Of a DNA stretch of 30,750 nucleotides, positions 22,657 through 30,750 are shown piece after piece. Under the pieces are notes generated by a model. It did no database searches and was not told where the DNA came from. It saw nothing but the letters and a program-made list of their open reading frames with translations. The DNA is from CAYGZA01 sp964354135 (GTDB taxonomy: Bacteria > Planctomycetota > Planctomycetia > Pirellulales > Thermoguttaceae), in NCBI GenBank assembly GCA_964354135.1, contig CAYGZA010000037.1:1-30750 (forward strand), read 5' to 3'. Numbering within the stretch: position 1 is the stretch's first letter; every line of letters starts with the position of its first letter. The translations under genes were made by a program, and so were the position numbers.

Positions 22657-22686
22657 ATTCTAGTTGACCGCGCACTCTGTGTCCAA
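22657..22686 (-). promoter_or_regulatory. Promoter candidate for the RelE/ParE pair
   Basis: Minus strand TTGGAC (22686-22681), 18 bases, then TAGAAT (22662-22657). This lies about 45 bp upstream of the antitoxin ATG. The match is fair but not perfect. Confidence 0.4.
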
Positions 22687-22860
22687 CAACGCCGGGCTCC
22701 GTTGGACTGGAGTCCGGGGGCCCGTCGCTCGCTGGACGGCTACTTATCCGACCCCTATCGTGGCCGGAGGACCTCTCCCCCACTTGGCAACTCCCCTTTA
22801 CAGCCCGCGATCCATGCCCCATGATGCAATGTCGGGCTTCACCCCCTATCCGGCTTTCCC

Positions 22861-24111
22861 ATGAGCGACGAACATCCTTCCGCCGAGCCAATCCACCGCG
22901 GTCGGCCGTTTTCCCTGGAGGTGGCGGAGCGGGTCAAAAGACTGCCGCCGTACCTATTCGCCCGCATCAACAAGTTGATGTACGAGAAGCGTCGCGCGGG
23001 CGACGACGTGATCGACCTGGGCATGGGCAACCCGAGCGACCCCCCGGCAGAATTGGTCATCGACAAGCTCGCCGAGGCGGCCCGGGACCCCCGGAACCAC
23101 GGATACAGTGAGTCCTTGGGGCTCTTGAACCTCCGCCGTGAGGTTGCCGGCAAGTACTTCAAGCAGCACGGAGTTCGGCTCGATCCCGAGCGGGAGGTGC
23201 TCGCCTGTCTTGGGTCCAAGGAGGGTTTCAGCCACATGTGCCTGGCCCTGTTGGGCCCGGGGGACACGGCCATCGTGCCCAGCCCGTACTACCCGCCGCA
23301 CCTCTTCGCGGTCGCCCTGGCAGGGGGAAGCCAAATCCTTCTGGAGGTTGCCGACCCCCAGAAGTTTCTGTCCAACGTTGCGTACACGTGCCAGCACCTT
23401 TGCCCCAGGCCGAAGGTGCTGATTGTCAACTTTCCCCACAACCCCTCGACCGCCACCGTCGAGCCGGAGTTCTACGTGGAGGTGGTCAGGCTGGCAAAAC
23501 GTTATGGGTTCGTGGTGATCAGCGACCTCGCCTACGCGGACGTCACCTTCGACGGCTACCGAACCCCCAGCCTCTTGGCCGCGCCGGGGGCAATCGACGT
23601 CGGCGTGGAATTCACCACGATGAGCAAGGGATACAACATGGCCGGGTGGCGGGTCGGGTTCTGCGCCGGCAACGCAGAGATGGTGCGGGCGCTGGCGACC
23701 ATCAAGAGCTACTACGACTACGGCATGTTCCAGCCGATCCAGATCGCCGCAATCGTCGCCCTCCGACACACCGATGCAGCCGTCGAAGCCCAGGCCCGGG
23801 TGTACGAGGGCCGCCGCGACGTGCTGTGCGACTGCCTGGAACGGCTCGGGTGGCCGATCGTCCGTCCCCGGGCGACGATGTTCATCTGGGCCAAGATCCC
23901 CGAGCCCTGGGCAAGTGAGATGAATTCCTTCGACTTCGCGATGAAGCTCCTGCAGGAGGGGGATATCGTAGTCAGCCCTGGGGCTGGTTTCGGGCCCGCC
24001 GGCGAGGGCCATGTCCGCATGGCCCTGGTGGAAAACGAGAGCCGCCTCCGCCAAGCAGTCCGCCAAGTCGCCCGTTGCCTAGGCGCCAAGGTGGCCGTCG
24101 CCGGAGAGTAG
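22861..24111 (+). CDS. Class I/II PLP aminotransferase, DapL/AlaC-like
   Basis: This 416-residue aminotransferase is related to, but clearly divergent from, the dapL gene 865 bp upstream. PLP-binding features are NFPHNPSTATVE (substrate asparagine), VISDLAYADV (PLP-ring aspartate and tyrosine), TMSKGYNMAGWRVGF (the Schiff-base lysine) and HVRMALVENESR (carboxylate arginine). The opening segment (KRLPPYLFARINKLMYEKR, then DVIDLGMGNPSDPP) resembles AlaC/YfdZ-type alanine-glutamate transaminases and the wider DapL group, so substrate choice is open. The ATG at 22861 lacks a ribosome-binding site and follows a C-rich leader (GGCTTTCCC). It may be part of amino-acid synthesis, but the neighbouring genes give no decisive hint. 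Confidence 0.88.
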   Translation: MSDEHPSAEPIHRGRPFSLEVAERVKRLPPYLFARINKLMYEKRRAGDDVIDLGMGNPSDPPAELVIDKLAEAARDPRNHGYSESLGLLNLRREVAGKYFKQHGVRLDPEREVLACLGSKEGFSHMCLALLGPGDTAIVPSPYYPPHLFAVALAGGSQILLEVADPQKFLSNVAYTCQHLCPRPKVLIVNFPHNPSTATVEPEFYVEVVRLAKRYGFVVISDLAYADVTFDGYRTPSLLAAPGAIDVGVEFTTMSKGYNMAGWRVGFCAGNAEMVRALATIKSYYDYGMFQPIQIAAIVALRHTDAAVEAQARVYEGRRDVLCDCLERLGWPIVRPRATMFIWAKIPEPWASEMNSFDFAMKLLQEGDIVVSPGAGFGPAGEGHVRMALVENESRLRQAVRQVARCLGAKVAVAGE

Positions 24112-24165
24112 CTCATCGCACGATCGACGAGCCGTAGAGGAAACCCGTGAAGTGAGAACCTGCGC

Positions 24166-24204
24166 AAAAAAGGAGGGCTCTTGCTCGCCGGTGCAAGAGC
24201 CCTC
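24166..24204 (-). terminator. Intrinsic terminator, minus strand
   Basis: GAGGGCTCTTGC (24173-24184) and GCAAGAGCCCTC (24193-24204) form a perfect 12-bp stem with an 8-base loop. On the minus strand the stem is followed by CC and six Ts (24171-24166). On the plus strand no T-run follows, so the direction is minus. No protein gene is present upstream on that strand. Confidence 0.8.
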
Positions 24205-24308
24205 GGTAAAGGCTGTCCGGTCGTGGCCGGCACAACTTGCCGGCCTGGACCCGGAGACCCACAGCCGTAGAGAAGCTATCGGGCCCCGGCACATGGGGAC
24301 TTTACTTT
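24166..24308 (-). ncRNA. Candidate structured small RNA
   Basis: Reading the minus strand from about 24305, the segment contains a possible closing helix (GTAAAG with CTTTAC). Inside it are a CCCC/GGGG hairpin (about 24298-24283), a CCGATAG/CTACGG hairpin (about 24282-24264) and a long arm closed by GGCTGT/ACAGCC. That arm ends in GGCCGGCA, five loop bases and TGCCGGCC (24245-24225). It then runs straight into the 12-bp terminator hairpin with a T6 tail. A weak promoter (TTGTTT, 18 bases, TATTAA at 24312-24307) lies upstream. It matches no RNA family I recognise. It lies antisense to the region before carA. Confidence 0.4.
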
Positions 24309-24417
24309 AATAGACCCCCCGCAAATGATGAAACAAGGATGAACCAGTGCGGCCTCACGGGAACACCCGAGTAATCCTGCCGGGCGTACCGCCTCATTAC
24401 TCCCCCAGCCATTCCCC

Positions 24418-25548
<1,131 letters not shown>

Positions 25549-25597
25549 GGGCGAGAGACGAGGGACTGTTACCCACCGCGGCCAGGCGGCGCTCGCA

Positions 25598-25990
25598 TCA
25601 TCTCTCCGCGTTGGCGATGAACTCGCCCGTCACGTTGTTGTAGATCCACCCGTAGGATTCGGTGGGGGCCGGCTCCAACGGCGCCGCGCTCGCGACGACC
25701 TTCACGCTGTCCAGCTTGTTCCGCGGGTTGACGGGGAACTTCTTCAGGAAGGGCTCCAAGTCGTTCTTGAAGTCCTCTTCCGTCCCTGCATCGCCGGGCA
25801 GTTTGCCGGCGTTTGTCGCGGAGTAGTGCGTGATCGCGTCCAGCACCACGCTTTGCGAATGGGCCATCGAGTTTCGTTCTGCAACGGAGAACGCCCCGAT
25901 GACCTTGGGCAAGGCAATTGCGGCAATGATCCCCAGGATCATCACCACGACCACCAACTCGACGAGCGTAAAACCCCTGCGGCGATTCAT
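25598..25990 (-). CDS. Type II secretion / type IV pilin-like pseudopilin
   Basis: This 130-residue protein has a type III-signal prepilin N-terminus. A short basic leader (MNRRRG) precedes the prepilin peptidase site before FTLVELVVVVMILGIIAAIA, the hydrophobic assembly helix with the conserved glutamate at position +5. The C-terminal domain is short, with a PVNPRNKLD segment and YGWIYNNVTGEFIAN resembling GspG/GspH-like pseudopilins. It is convergent with carA and no other secretion gene is present in the window, so it appears as an isolated pseudopilin. No clear ribosome-binding site precedes the ATG. Confidence 0.88.
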   Translation of the reverse strand: MNRRRGFTLVELVVVVMILGIIAAIALPKVIGAFSVAERNSMAHSQSVVLDAITHYSATNAGKLPGDAGTEEDFKNDLEPFLKKFPVNPRNKLDSVKVVASAAPLEPAPTESYGWIYNNVTGEFIANAER

Positions 25991-26216
25991 GGGCAGTATC
26001 CGACCCCACGCACTAGAAGCCTTGCGGCGCCCCTCTTGGAAACATAACTCACTGGCGGCAGTCCGTTTGCCGGGGCGAACAGATCCTGGTTCTTTCTAGC
26101 TCACCCGTTGTCTCGGTGGCCACTTTTCGGAGTATCGCTTGCCGCAAATCCCCCCATATAGTGGGCATGGAATGCCGCGTACTGGGTTGTCCAGGGAAGA
26201 TTCTTGGAGACAGGGC

Positions 26217-26256
26217 TTGACCACCGGAAGAGAAAACGTATAATCGCATGTGATTA
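26217..26256 (+). promoter_or_regulatory. Promoter with overlapping dyad upstream of Rrf2 gene
   Basis: TTGACC (26217-26222), 16 bases, then TATAAT (26239-26244) is a near-consensus sigma-70 promoter. A perfect dyad TAATC (26241-26245), 6 bases, GATTA (26252-26256) overlaps the -10 box and likely start site. The regulator's GTG start lies at 26269, so the dyad is well placed for autoregulation. Confidence 0.65.
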
Positions 26257-26268
26257 GTAGGTGATCCC

Positions 26269-26691
26269 GTGATTTCGAGAACCGGTATCCACGCCCTGAT
26301 GGCCCTTTCGAACCTCGCCGGGCTCCCCGAAGGGAGGTACGCCGGGGCGGCCGAGATCGCCCAAGAGATCGGCGCTCCCCCAAACTACCTCGGCAAACTC
26401 CTGAAAACCCTGGCCGACGACGGCTTGGTCGAGTCCCAAAAGGGAAAAGGAGGAGGGTTTCGCCTGGCCCGGGGCCCGGCGAGCATCTCGCTCTACGAGG
26501 TGATGGAACCGATTGAGCGGGTCAGCCGCTGGTCGGGGTGTTTCCTCGGGCATGGCCAGTGCGGGGGCGGCAGCCCGTGTGCGGTCCACCATCGCTGGGG
26601 GCAGGTGCGGGACGTATACCTGCAGTTTCTTCGAGAAACGACGGTCGCGGACCTGGCCGGCGGGGTCCCTGTGACGAATTGTGCAAGCTAA
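26269..26691 (+). CDS. Rrf2-family Fe-S regulator, NsrR-like
   Basis: This 140-residue winged-helix regulator belongs to the Rrf2 family. The N-terminal HTH region (ISRTGIHALMALSNLA, then AAEIAQEIGAPPNYLGKLLKTLADDGLV) and the wing (SQKGKGGGFRLARGP) are typical. Three cysteines (C91, C98, C104) in GCFLGHGQCGGGSPC match the cluster-binding loop of NsrR and IscR. The GTG at 26269 has AGGTGA upstream. It lies upstream of a hemerythrin-domain gene and a nitric oxide reductase gene on the same strand, which points to a nitric-oxide sensor of the NsrR type. An IscR-like role is the alternative. The dyad in its own promoter suggests autorepression. Confidence 0.88.
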   Translation: MISRTGIHALMALSNLAGLPEGRYAGAAEIAQEIGAPPNYLGKLLKTLADDGLVESQKGKGGGFRLARGPASISLYEVMEPIERVSRWSGCFLGHGQCGGGSPCAVHHRWGQVRDVYLQFLRETTVADLAGGVPVTNCAS

Positions 26692-26770
26692 CCGCCAGGA
26701 GGAGCAAGAAAAGAAAGCGACGCTCGTTGTCGCCGGCAATCCGAATAAAGACACGCCACTTGCGCACTAC

Positions 26771-26799
26771 TTGACAGTTTCCCAAGAACCGGACAGATT
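26771..26799 (+). promoter_or_regulatory. Possible promoter before hemerythrin gene
   Basis: TTGACA (26771-26776), 17 bases, then CAGATT (26794-26799). The -35 box is perfect but the -10 box is weak, as expected for an activated or de-repressed promoter. The hemerythrin ATG follows at 26821 with AGGAGG. Confidence 0.4.
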
Positions 26800-26820
26800 C
26801 CCCGTAAAGGAGGTTGTCCC

Positions 26821-27417
26821 ATGAAACCTACAGAGATTCTCAGCCAGGAGCACCGGGTCATCGAACAGGTGTTGAACTGCTTGGAGAAGATGCTCGATCA
26901 ATCCGGCGTGGAGGGCCGATTGGAAAAGGCCCCGGCCAGGGACGCGGTGGCCTTCTTCCGCAACTTCGCCGATCGCTGCCACCACGGGAAGGAGGAGACT
27001 CACCTGTTTCCGGCCATGGAGGCCAAGGGCTTTTCCGCCGACTGCGGCCCAACCGGCGTGATGCGCCGCGAGCACGAGCTTGCGCGTCTGCGGGTCCGGG
27101 AGATGGACGCGGCCATCGACGCCGCCTCGGCCGGCGACCGTGCGGCACAGCAGCGGTTTGCCGAGAATGCCAGGGCCTACGTCGACCTGCTCCGAGAGCA
27201 CATCCAAAAGGAAGACCACTGCCTGTATGCGATGGCCAACCAGGCATTCAGCGAGGCCGACCAGCAGAAGCTCATGGCGGCCTTCGAGAAAGTGGAGGCC
27301 GAGGAGATGGGACAGGGCACGCACGAGACCTACCTGAAGATCGCCGACGACCTGGCGGATCGGTTCGGGGTCCCGAAGGCGTGCGGCACTGAGCACCACG
27401 TCTGCTGCGGCCATTAG
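26821..27417 (+). CDS. Hemerythrin-domain protein
   Basis: This 198-residue cytoplasmic protein has a hemerythrin-like four-helix bundle that binds a di-iron centre. Likely ligands are H11 in LSQEHRVI, H54/H55 and E58/E59 in CHHGKEETHLFP (with H61), the histidine in RREHELARL, and HIQKEDHCLY. Proteins of this type sense or carry O2 or NO, or repair Fe-S centres (YtfE/DnrN-like), though the N-terminal ScdA domain of those repair proteins is absent here. A perfect AGGAGG lies upstream of the ATG. It lies between an NsrR-like regulator and a NO reductase, so a role in nitric oxide handling is likely. The C-terminus is cysteine- and histidine-rich (CGTEHHVCCGH) and might bind metal. Confidence 0.92.
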   Translation: MKPTEILSQEHRVIEQVLNCLEKMLDQSGVEGRLEKAPARDAVAFFRNFADRCHHGKEETHLFPAMEAKGFSADCGPTGVMRREHELARLRVREMDAAIDAASAGDRAAQQRFAENARAYVDLLREHIQKEDHCLYAMANQAFSEADQQKLMAAFEKVEAEEMGQGTHETYLKIADDLADRFGVPKACGTEHHVCCGH

Positions 27418-27468
27418 AGTATGCGATTAGGCTAACCGGGTGGACTTTGTTGCACGGGAGACCAGGCT

Positions 27469-29784
27469 ATGGGAACCAAGGGACTTCGTAACGGGGCGAT
27501 CGTGACGTTTGTCGTGAGCATGGCCATCCTGCTGGTCGGCGGCCATTTCGCCGCGGAAAGGAAGCCGCCTATTCCCGGCAAGGTCGTCAAGGAGGGGACG
27601 GCGACGCCGTGGACCACCCACGACAAAATCCTCGCCGGGCAGGACGTCTACCAGCGCTACGGCCTGATGGACCACGGCAGCGTCTGGGGCCACGGGTCGC
27701 TGCGGGGGATGGATTTCTCGGCGCTGACGCTGCACTGCACCGGGGAGCTGGTGCGTCAGTATCACGCCGCCAACGGGAATCCCCCAGCCGACGCCTACAA
27801 GCGGCTGCCCCCCAAACCGCGCCGCGAGCTGGATGAACGCGACGCCCGGGTCACCAACGAGCTGCGGCGGAACCGCTATGATCCCGGCTCAGATACCCTG
27901 CAATTGACACCGGCCCAGGTTTATGCCCTGGAACAGATCCGGGCATATTGGGAGGAGACGTTCGCCAAGGGGGACGAGCACTACGGCTTCCTCCGCAACA
28001 CGATTCCAACCCCGGAAGAGCGGGAAGATATCGCCGATTTCTTCTTCTGGACGGCCTGGGCGGCAGGCACCGAGCGGCCCGACCCGGCGAAGCCGGGAGC
28101 CACGCTGGCCTACACCTACACGAACAACTGGCCGCCGGATCGCTCCGTCGGCAACACGGCGTCCACCGAGGCCCTGGTCTGGAGCATCGGTTCCATTTTC
28201 AGCCTCTTCGCCGTCTTCGGCTTGATCATCTACATCGTACACCGCTACCAGTTTTTCTACGGCGAGGCCAGGGCGGTCGAGGCCTCCTATCAGCTCCTGC
28301 ACGCGCCGGTCACTCCCAGCCAGCGGGCCAGCGCGAAGTTTTTCCTGGTAGCCGGGCTCTTGTTCATCGTGCAGATCTTGAACGGCGGCCTCTTGGCCCA
28401 CTACACCGTCCATCCCGGCAAGTTCTGGATCCCGATCATCGGAGAGAACTACCCCTATGCCTGGGCCAAGACCTGGCACCTGCAGTTGGCGATCCTCTGG
28501 ATTGCGGTCTCCTGGATCGGGACGGCGACCTACCTGGCGCCGCTGGTGGCCGACCGCGAGCCCAAGCACCAGCGGCTCTTGGTGAACATCCTCTTCGGCG
28601 CGGCGCTGGCCGTCGCGGTGGGGAGCCTCACGGGCGAGGTCCTCAGCATCAAGGGCTGGCTGGGCAAGGACGGCGGCCTCTGGTTCTGGCTGGGGCACCA
28701 GGGCTGGGAGTACCTGGAGTTGGGACGCCTCTGGCAGATCCTGCTCTTCGGAGGGCTGCTCTACTGGCTGGTGATCGTCTACCGGGTGATGGCCCCCATG
28801 TTTCGCCGGCAGCCCAACGAAACGGCCGCCGACGCCGACCGCCGATCGCTGGTGATGTTCTATGTCGCTAGTGCGATCTTCGTGGTGCTCTTCTTCGGCT
28901 TCGGACTGTTCTACGGCCGCGGCACGCACCTGACGGTCGCCGACTACTGGCGGTGGTTCGTCGTACACATTTGGGTCGAGAGCATCTTCGAGTTCTTCGG
29001 CGTGGCCGTGATCTCGCTGTTCCTGGTTACGCTCGGACTGGTCACGGCGACCTCCGCCCTCCGCGTGGCGTACCTCACGGCGATTCTCGTCTTCCTGAGC
29101 GGCATCCCGGGCACCGCCCACCACTACTTCTGGTACGGCGGCCCGAGCTTCTGGTTGGCCATCGGCGGCGTGTTCAGCTCGCTGGAGCCGATCCCGCTCA
29201 TCATGCTGGTGGTCCGGGCCTGGATGGAATACAGGTCGATCCGCGCCGAAGGTCGCCAGTTCCCCTACCGCTGGCCGCTCTACTTCCTCACCGCCAGCAG
29301 CGTGTGGAACTTCCTCGGGGCGGGCGTCTTCGGCTTCATGATCAACCTGCCGATCATCAACTACTACGAGCACTCCACCTACCTGACCGCCAACCACGGC
29401 CACACGGCCCTGTTCGGCGTTTACGGGATGCTCGCCATCGCCTTGATCCTCTTCTCCTGGCGAGGCCTGGTGGAGGACAAGTATTGGAAAGACGGCATCC
29501 TCAAGCTCAGCTTCTGGGGCCTGAACGTCGGGCTGTTCCTGATGTTCCTCACCGGCCTCTTGCCGATCGGGATCATCCAGGTTTGGAACAGCTTCGACAA
29601 GGGGTTCTGGTACGCCCGCAGCGCCGCCTTCTACGAGTTGCCGGTCATTCAGGAGCTGGGCAGTTGGCGGATGGTGCCCGACACGATCCTCATCGTCCTC
29701 GGGGCGCTGCCGCTGTTGTACTTCCTCGTGAGCACGTTCCCGCGGCTCCGCAAGGCGACGGAAGAGACCGGCAGTCAGACCTAG
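27469..29784 (+). CDS. norZ: Quinol-dependent nitric oxide reductase (qNor)
   Basis: This 771-residue inner-membrane enzyme reduces two NO to N2O with electrons from quinol. The N-terminal NorC-like domain (about 1-240) has the qNor pattern ILAGQDVYQRYGLMDHGSVW but no CxxCH, as expected for the quinol type, which lacks haem c. About 12-14 membrane helices follow. Haem ligands are likely H337 (KTWHLQLAI) and the pair H643/H645 (NHGHTALFG). The non-haem iron site is formed by H500 and E504 (VHIWVES) and H551/H552 (PGTAHHYFWYG), with a nearby E508. All the key residues of a standard NO reductase are therefore present. Length is normal. It follows the hemerythrin gene after 51 bp and is probably co-regulated by the Rrf2 protein. 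Confidence 0.93.
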   Translation: MGTKGLRNGAIVTFVVSMAILLVGGHFAAERKPPIPGKVVKEGTATPWTTHDKILAGQDVYQRYGLMDHGSVWGHGSLRGMDFSALTLHCTGELVRQYHAANGNPPADAYKRLPPKPRRELDERDARVTNELRRNRYDPGSDTLQLTPAQVYALEQIRAYWEETFAKGDEHYGFLRNTIPTPEEREDIADFFFWTAWAAGTERPDPAKPGATLAYTYTNNWPPDRSVGNTASTEALVWSIGSIFSLFAVFGLIIYIVHRYQFFYGEARAVEASYQLLHAPVTPSQRASAKFFLVAGLLFIVQILNGGLLAHYTVHPGKFWIPIIGENYPYAWAKTWHLQLAILWIAVSWIGTATYLAPLVADREPKHQRLLVNILFGAALAVAVGSLTGEVLSIKGWLGKDGGLWFWLGHQGWEYLELGRLWQILLFGGLLYWLVIVYRVMAPMFRRQPNETAADADRRSLVMFYVASAIFVVLFFGFGLFYGRGTHLTVADYWRWFVVHIWVESIFEFFGVAVISLFLVTLGLVTATSALRVAYLTAILVFLSGIPGTAHHYFWYGGPSFWLAIGGVFSSLEPIPLIMLVVRAWMEYRSIRAEGRQFPYRWPLYFLTASSVWNFLGAGVFGFMINLPIINYYEHSTYLTANHGHTALFGVYGMLAIALILFSWRGLVEDKYWKDGILKLSFWGLNVGLFLMFLTGLLPIGIIQVWNSFDKGFWYARSAAFYELPVIQELGSWRMVPDTILIVLGALPLLYFLVSTFPRLRKATEETGSQT

Positions 29785-30567
29785 ACGACGGTGCCTCGGG
29801 ATCGGGAGGGCCAAGCCCCTGCTGGGCCTCCGCGCGCGGCGGTTGTTGACCACCCTCGGGCCCGCGGGCTCCTCTGAAGTGGCCAAAATCGGAATGTGGA
29901 CAACATGAGGCGTTTGGCACGTTCTTGCGAGAAACGGGCAAATCGCAACCCTTTGCCCGACAAGGACTTAAGTGGCTATCGTATGGGGCATGGCGTACCA
30001 GCCCCTGGAGGCATGGTCAACGATCTCCCAGGAAACCGCCATGAAGTGCTGACCCGGCAACGACTTGCGGCGAAAGCCAGAAAGCCGTTTTGCGCGGCAA
30101 TTTCGCCTTTTGTGAATCTGGGGCGACCTGGGCCATGAACCCTTGGCTGGCCAACGTGTTGCGTCGCGGAATCTGCGGGCCTTTCCACCCGTTGTGCGGC
30201 GCAGAGATTCGGCTTGACAAGGCCTTGGTCAACTTCTCGTCGGGCGGGCTCCCAAGAGGGCCCGTGGCCAACGATCCTGGGGCCTTCGGCAAGCCCAACG
30301 CTCTCAAGACGATGCGCCGACAATCTCGATTTCAGTTGACCAGCGGCAGCCTCACCAAGACCCCCTCTTAACCGCTCCTTGTTGACCGCCCGAAAACCGC
30401 CCGCAGCGCGTTCTTGTCCGCATTCAACTCCGGCCGCGATCGAACGTTGTGACTTCTTGGGCCATTTTGGTTAACGGATCGGTTTTCTCGCCCCGCGATG
30501 CGATGCGTCCTTGGTCAACGATTGAGGGCGAGGGGCGAGGGATTGGGGATTGGGGGTTCGACGCGCT

Positions 30568-30593
30568 GTGGCAAGGTCTCCTGACCTTGCCAC
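30568..30593. repeat. 26-bp palindrome with GGTCTCCTGACC core
   Basis: GTGGCAAGGTC (30568-30578), TCCT, GACCTTGCCAC (30583-30593) is a perfect 11-bp inverted repeat. Its 12-bp core occurs inverted at 30653-30664. Confidence 0.75.
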
Positions 30594-30651
30594 CGGAGTG
30601 ACCGAAGGTCTTCCAGTTGCTTGGGAGACCTGGCGGTCGGCGATTTCGGCG

Positions 30652-30665
30652 GGGTCAGGAGACCC
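30652..30665. repeat. Inverted copy of the GGTCTCCTGACC core
   Basis: GGGTC, AGGA, GACCC. The inner 12 bases are the exact reverse complement of the core of the palindrome at 30568-30593, but the outer arms differ. Confidence 0.65.
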
Positions 30666-30750
30666 GCGCCGAGCGCATTGGGGCGAGAAGGATTGGAGCT
30701 GCACGCGGCCTCGCTGAGACGAAGCGAAGCTTCGTGGAGACCCGTTGCGA

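Larger units (their letters stand above)
24112..24417. other. Structured intergenic region before carA
   Basis: This 306-bp gap lies between the second aminotransferase and carA. Its middle (24166-24308) holds nested complementary segments and a minus-strand intrinsic terminator, described separately as a candidate small RNA. The last 100 bp before carA contain no ribosome-binding site and no clear coding sequence. Confidence 0.7.
29785..30750. other. 966-bp non-coding region with repeated motifs
   Basis: No reading frame here resembles a known protein. The longest, at 30090-30371 plus and 30471-30704 minus, look like chance frames through repeats. The region instead contains nine copies of a GGTCAAC-like motif (29845-30522), a G-rich stretch (30523-30560) related to the repeat near position 1500, and paired palindromes (30568-30593 and 30652-30665). 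A CGAAGCTTCG palindrome lies close to the right edge. Codon structure is absent. Confidence 0.65.

Noticed and set aside
27469..29784. Nitric oxide dismutase instead of NO reductase
   Set aside because: The iron-site glutamate (E504) and the histidines H500, H551 and H552 expected for a reductase are all present.
27889..29886. Minus-strand open frame of 665 codons opposite the NO reductase
   Set aside because: The translation is rich in E, H, R and Q with no membrane helices or motifs and mirrors the reductase codons.
30090..30371. Possible 93-residue gene in the final non-coding kilobase
   Set aside because: No ribosome site, no recognisable domain, and the frame runs through the repeated GGTCAAC-like motifs.

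Overview
The window is GC-rich chromosomal DNA, about 30.75 kb, with one 100-N scaffold gap at 10450-10549. It looks like a planctomycete (Planctomycetota, probably Pirellulales-like), most likely a draft or metagenome-assembled genome. The evidence is a DUF1559 pseudopilin-like protein, small carboxypeptidase-regulatory-like lipoproteins, a TPR/TPR/CRTAC1 (FG-GAP plus ASPIC/UnbV) operon, a PQQ-like beta-propeller protein, a Uma2 nuclease, DapL-type aminotransferases, several start codons without a Shine-Dalgarno sequence, and many short palindromic repeats between genes. The lineage is inferred from gene content only.

Region 1 (1-4.2 kb, minus strand) holds an OmpR/PhoB-type response regulator followed by its sensor kinase, which runs off the left edge, and a secreted DUF4139-like protein. 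Region 2 (4.4-11.5 kb, mostly minus) is a cell-surface cluster: partial DUF1559 protein, small lipoprotein, two membrane-anchored TPR proteins and a CRTAC1-family protein. Beyond the scaffold gap is a decayed second copy of the small lipoprotein gene. Region 3 (11.5-14.9 kb) has a PQQ-like beta-propeller protein, a zinc-type alcohol dehydrogenase and, on the other strand, a Uma2 nuclease.

Region 4 (15.2-19.9 kb, plus) is the most unusual metabolic block. A deletion-derived 3-hydroxyacyl-CoA dehydrogenase, one benzoyl-CoA-reductase/2-hydroxyacyl-CoA-dehydratase subunit, one ATP-dependent activator of the BcrA/HgdC type and an MBL-fold hydrolase are tightly coupled, with a radical SAM protein 38 bp further on. 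The activator carries an in-frame palindromic repeat inside its coding sequence.

Region 5 (19.9-25.6 kb) has two toxin-antitoxin pairs (BrnT/BrnA and RelE/ParE with an addiction-module antitoxin) on the minus strand on either side of dapL, a second dapL/alaC-like aminotransferase, and carA. Between the second aminotransferase and carA is a strongly structured segment ending, on the minus strand, in a textbook intrinsic terminator. It is a candidate unannotated small RNA. Region 6 (25.6-29.8 kb) has a pseudopilin gene and a nitric-oxide defence module: an Rrf2/NsrR-like regulator with a clear promoter and overlapping dyad, a hemerythrin-domain protein and a quinol-type NO reductase.

The last kilobase has no convincing gene. 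It holds nine copies of a GGTCAAC-like motif and paired palindromic repeats. Across the window at least eight kinds of palindromic or G-rich repeat appear, and three of them have become part of coding sequences (response regulator C-terminus, activator interior, BrnA C-terminus).
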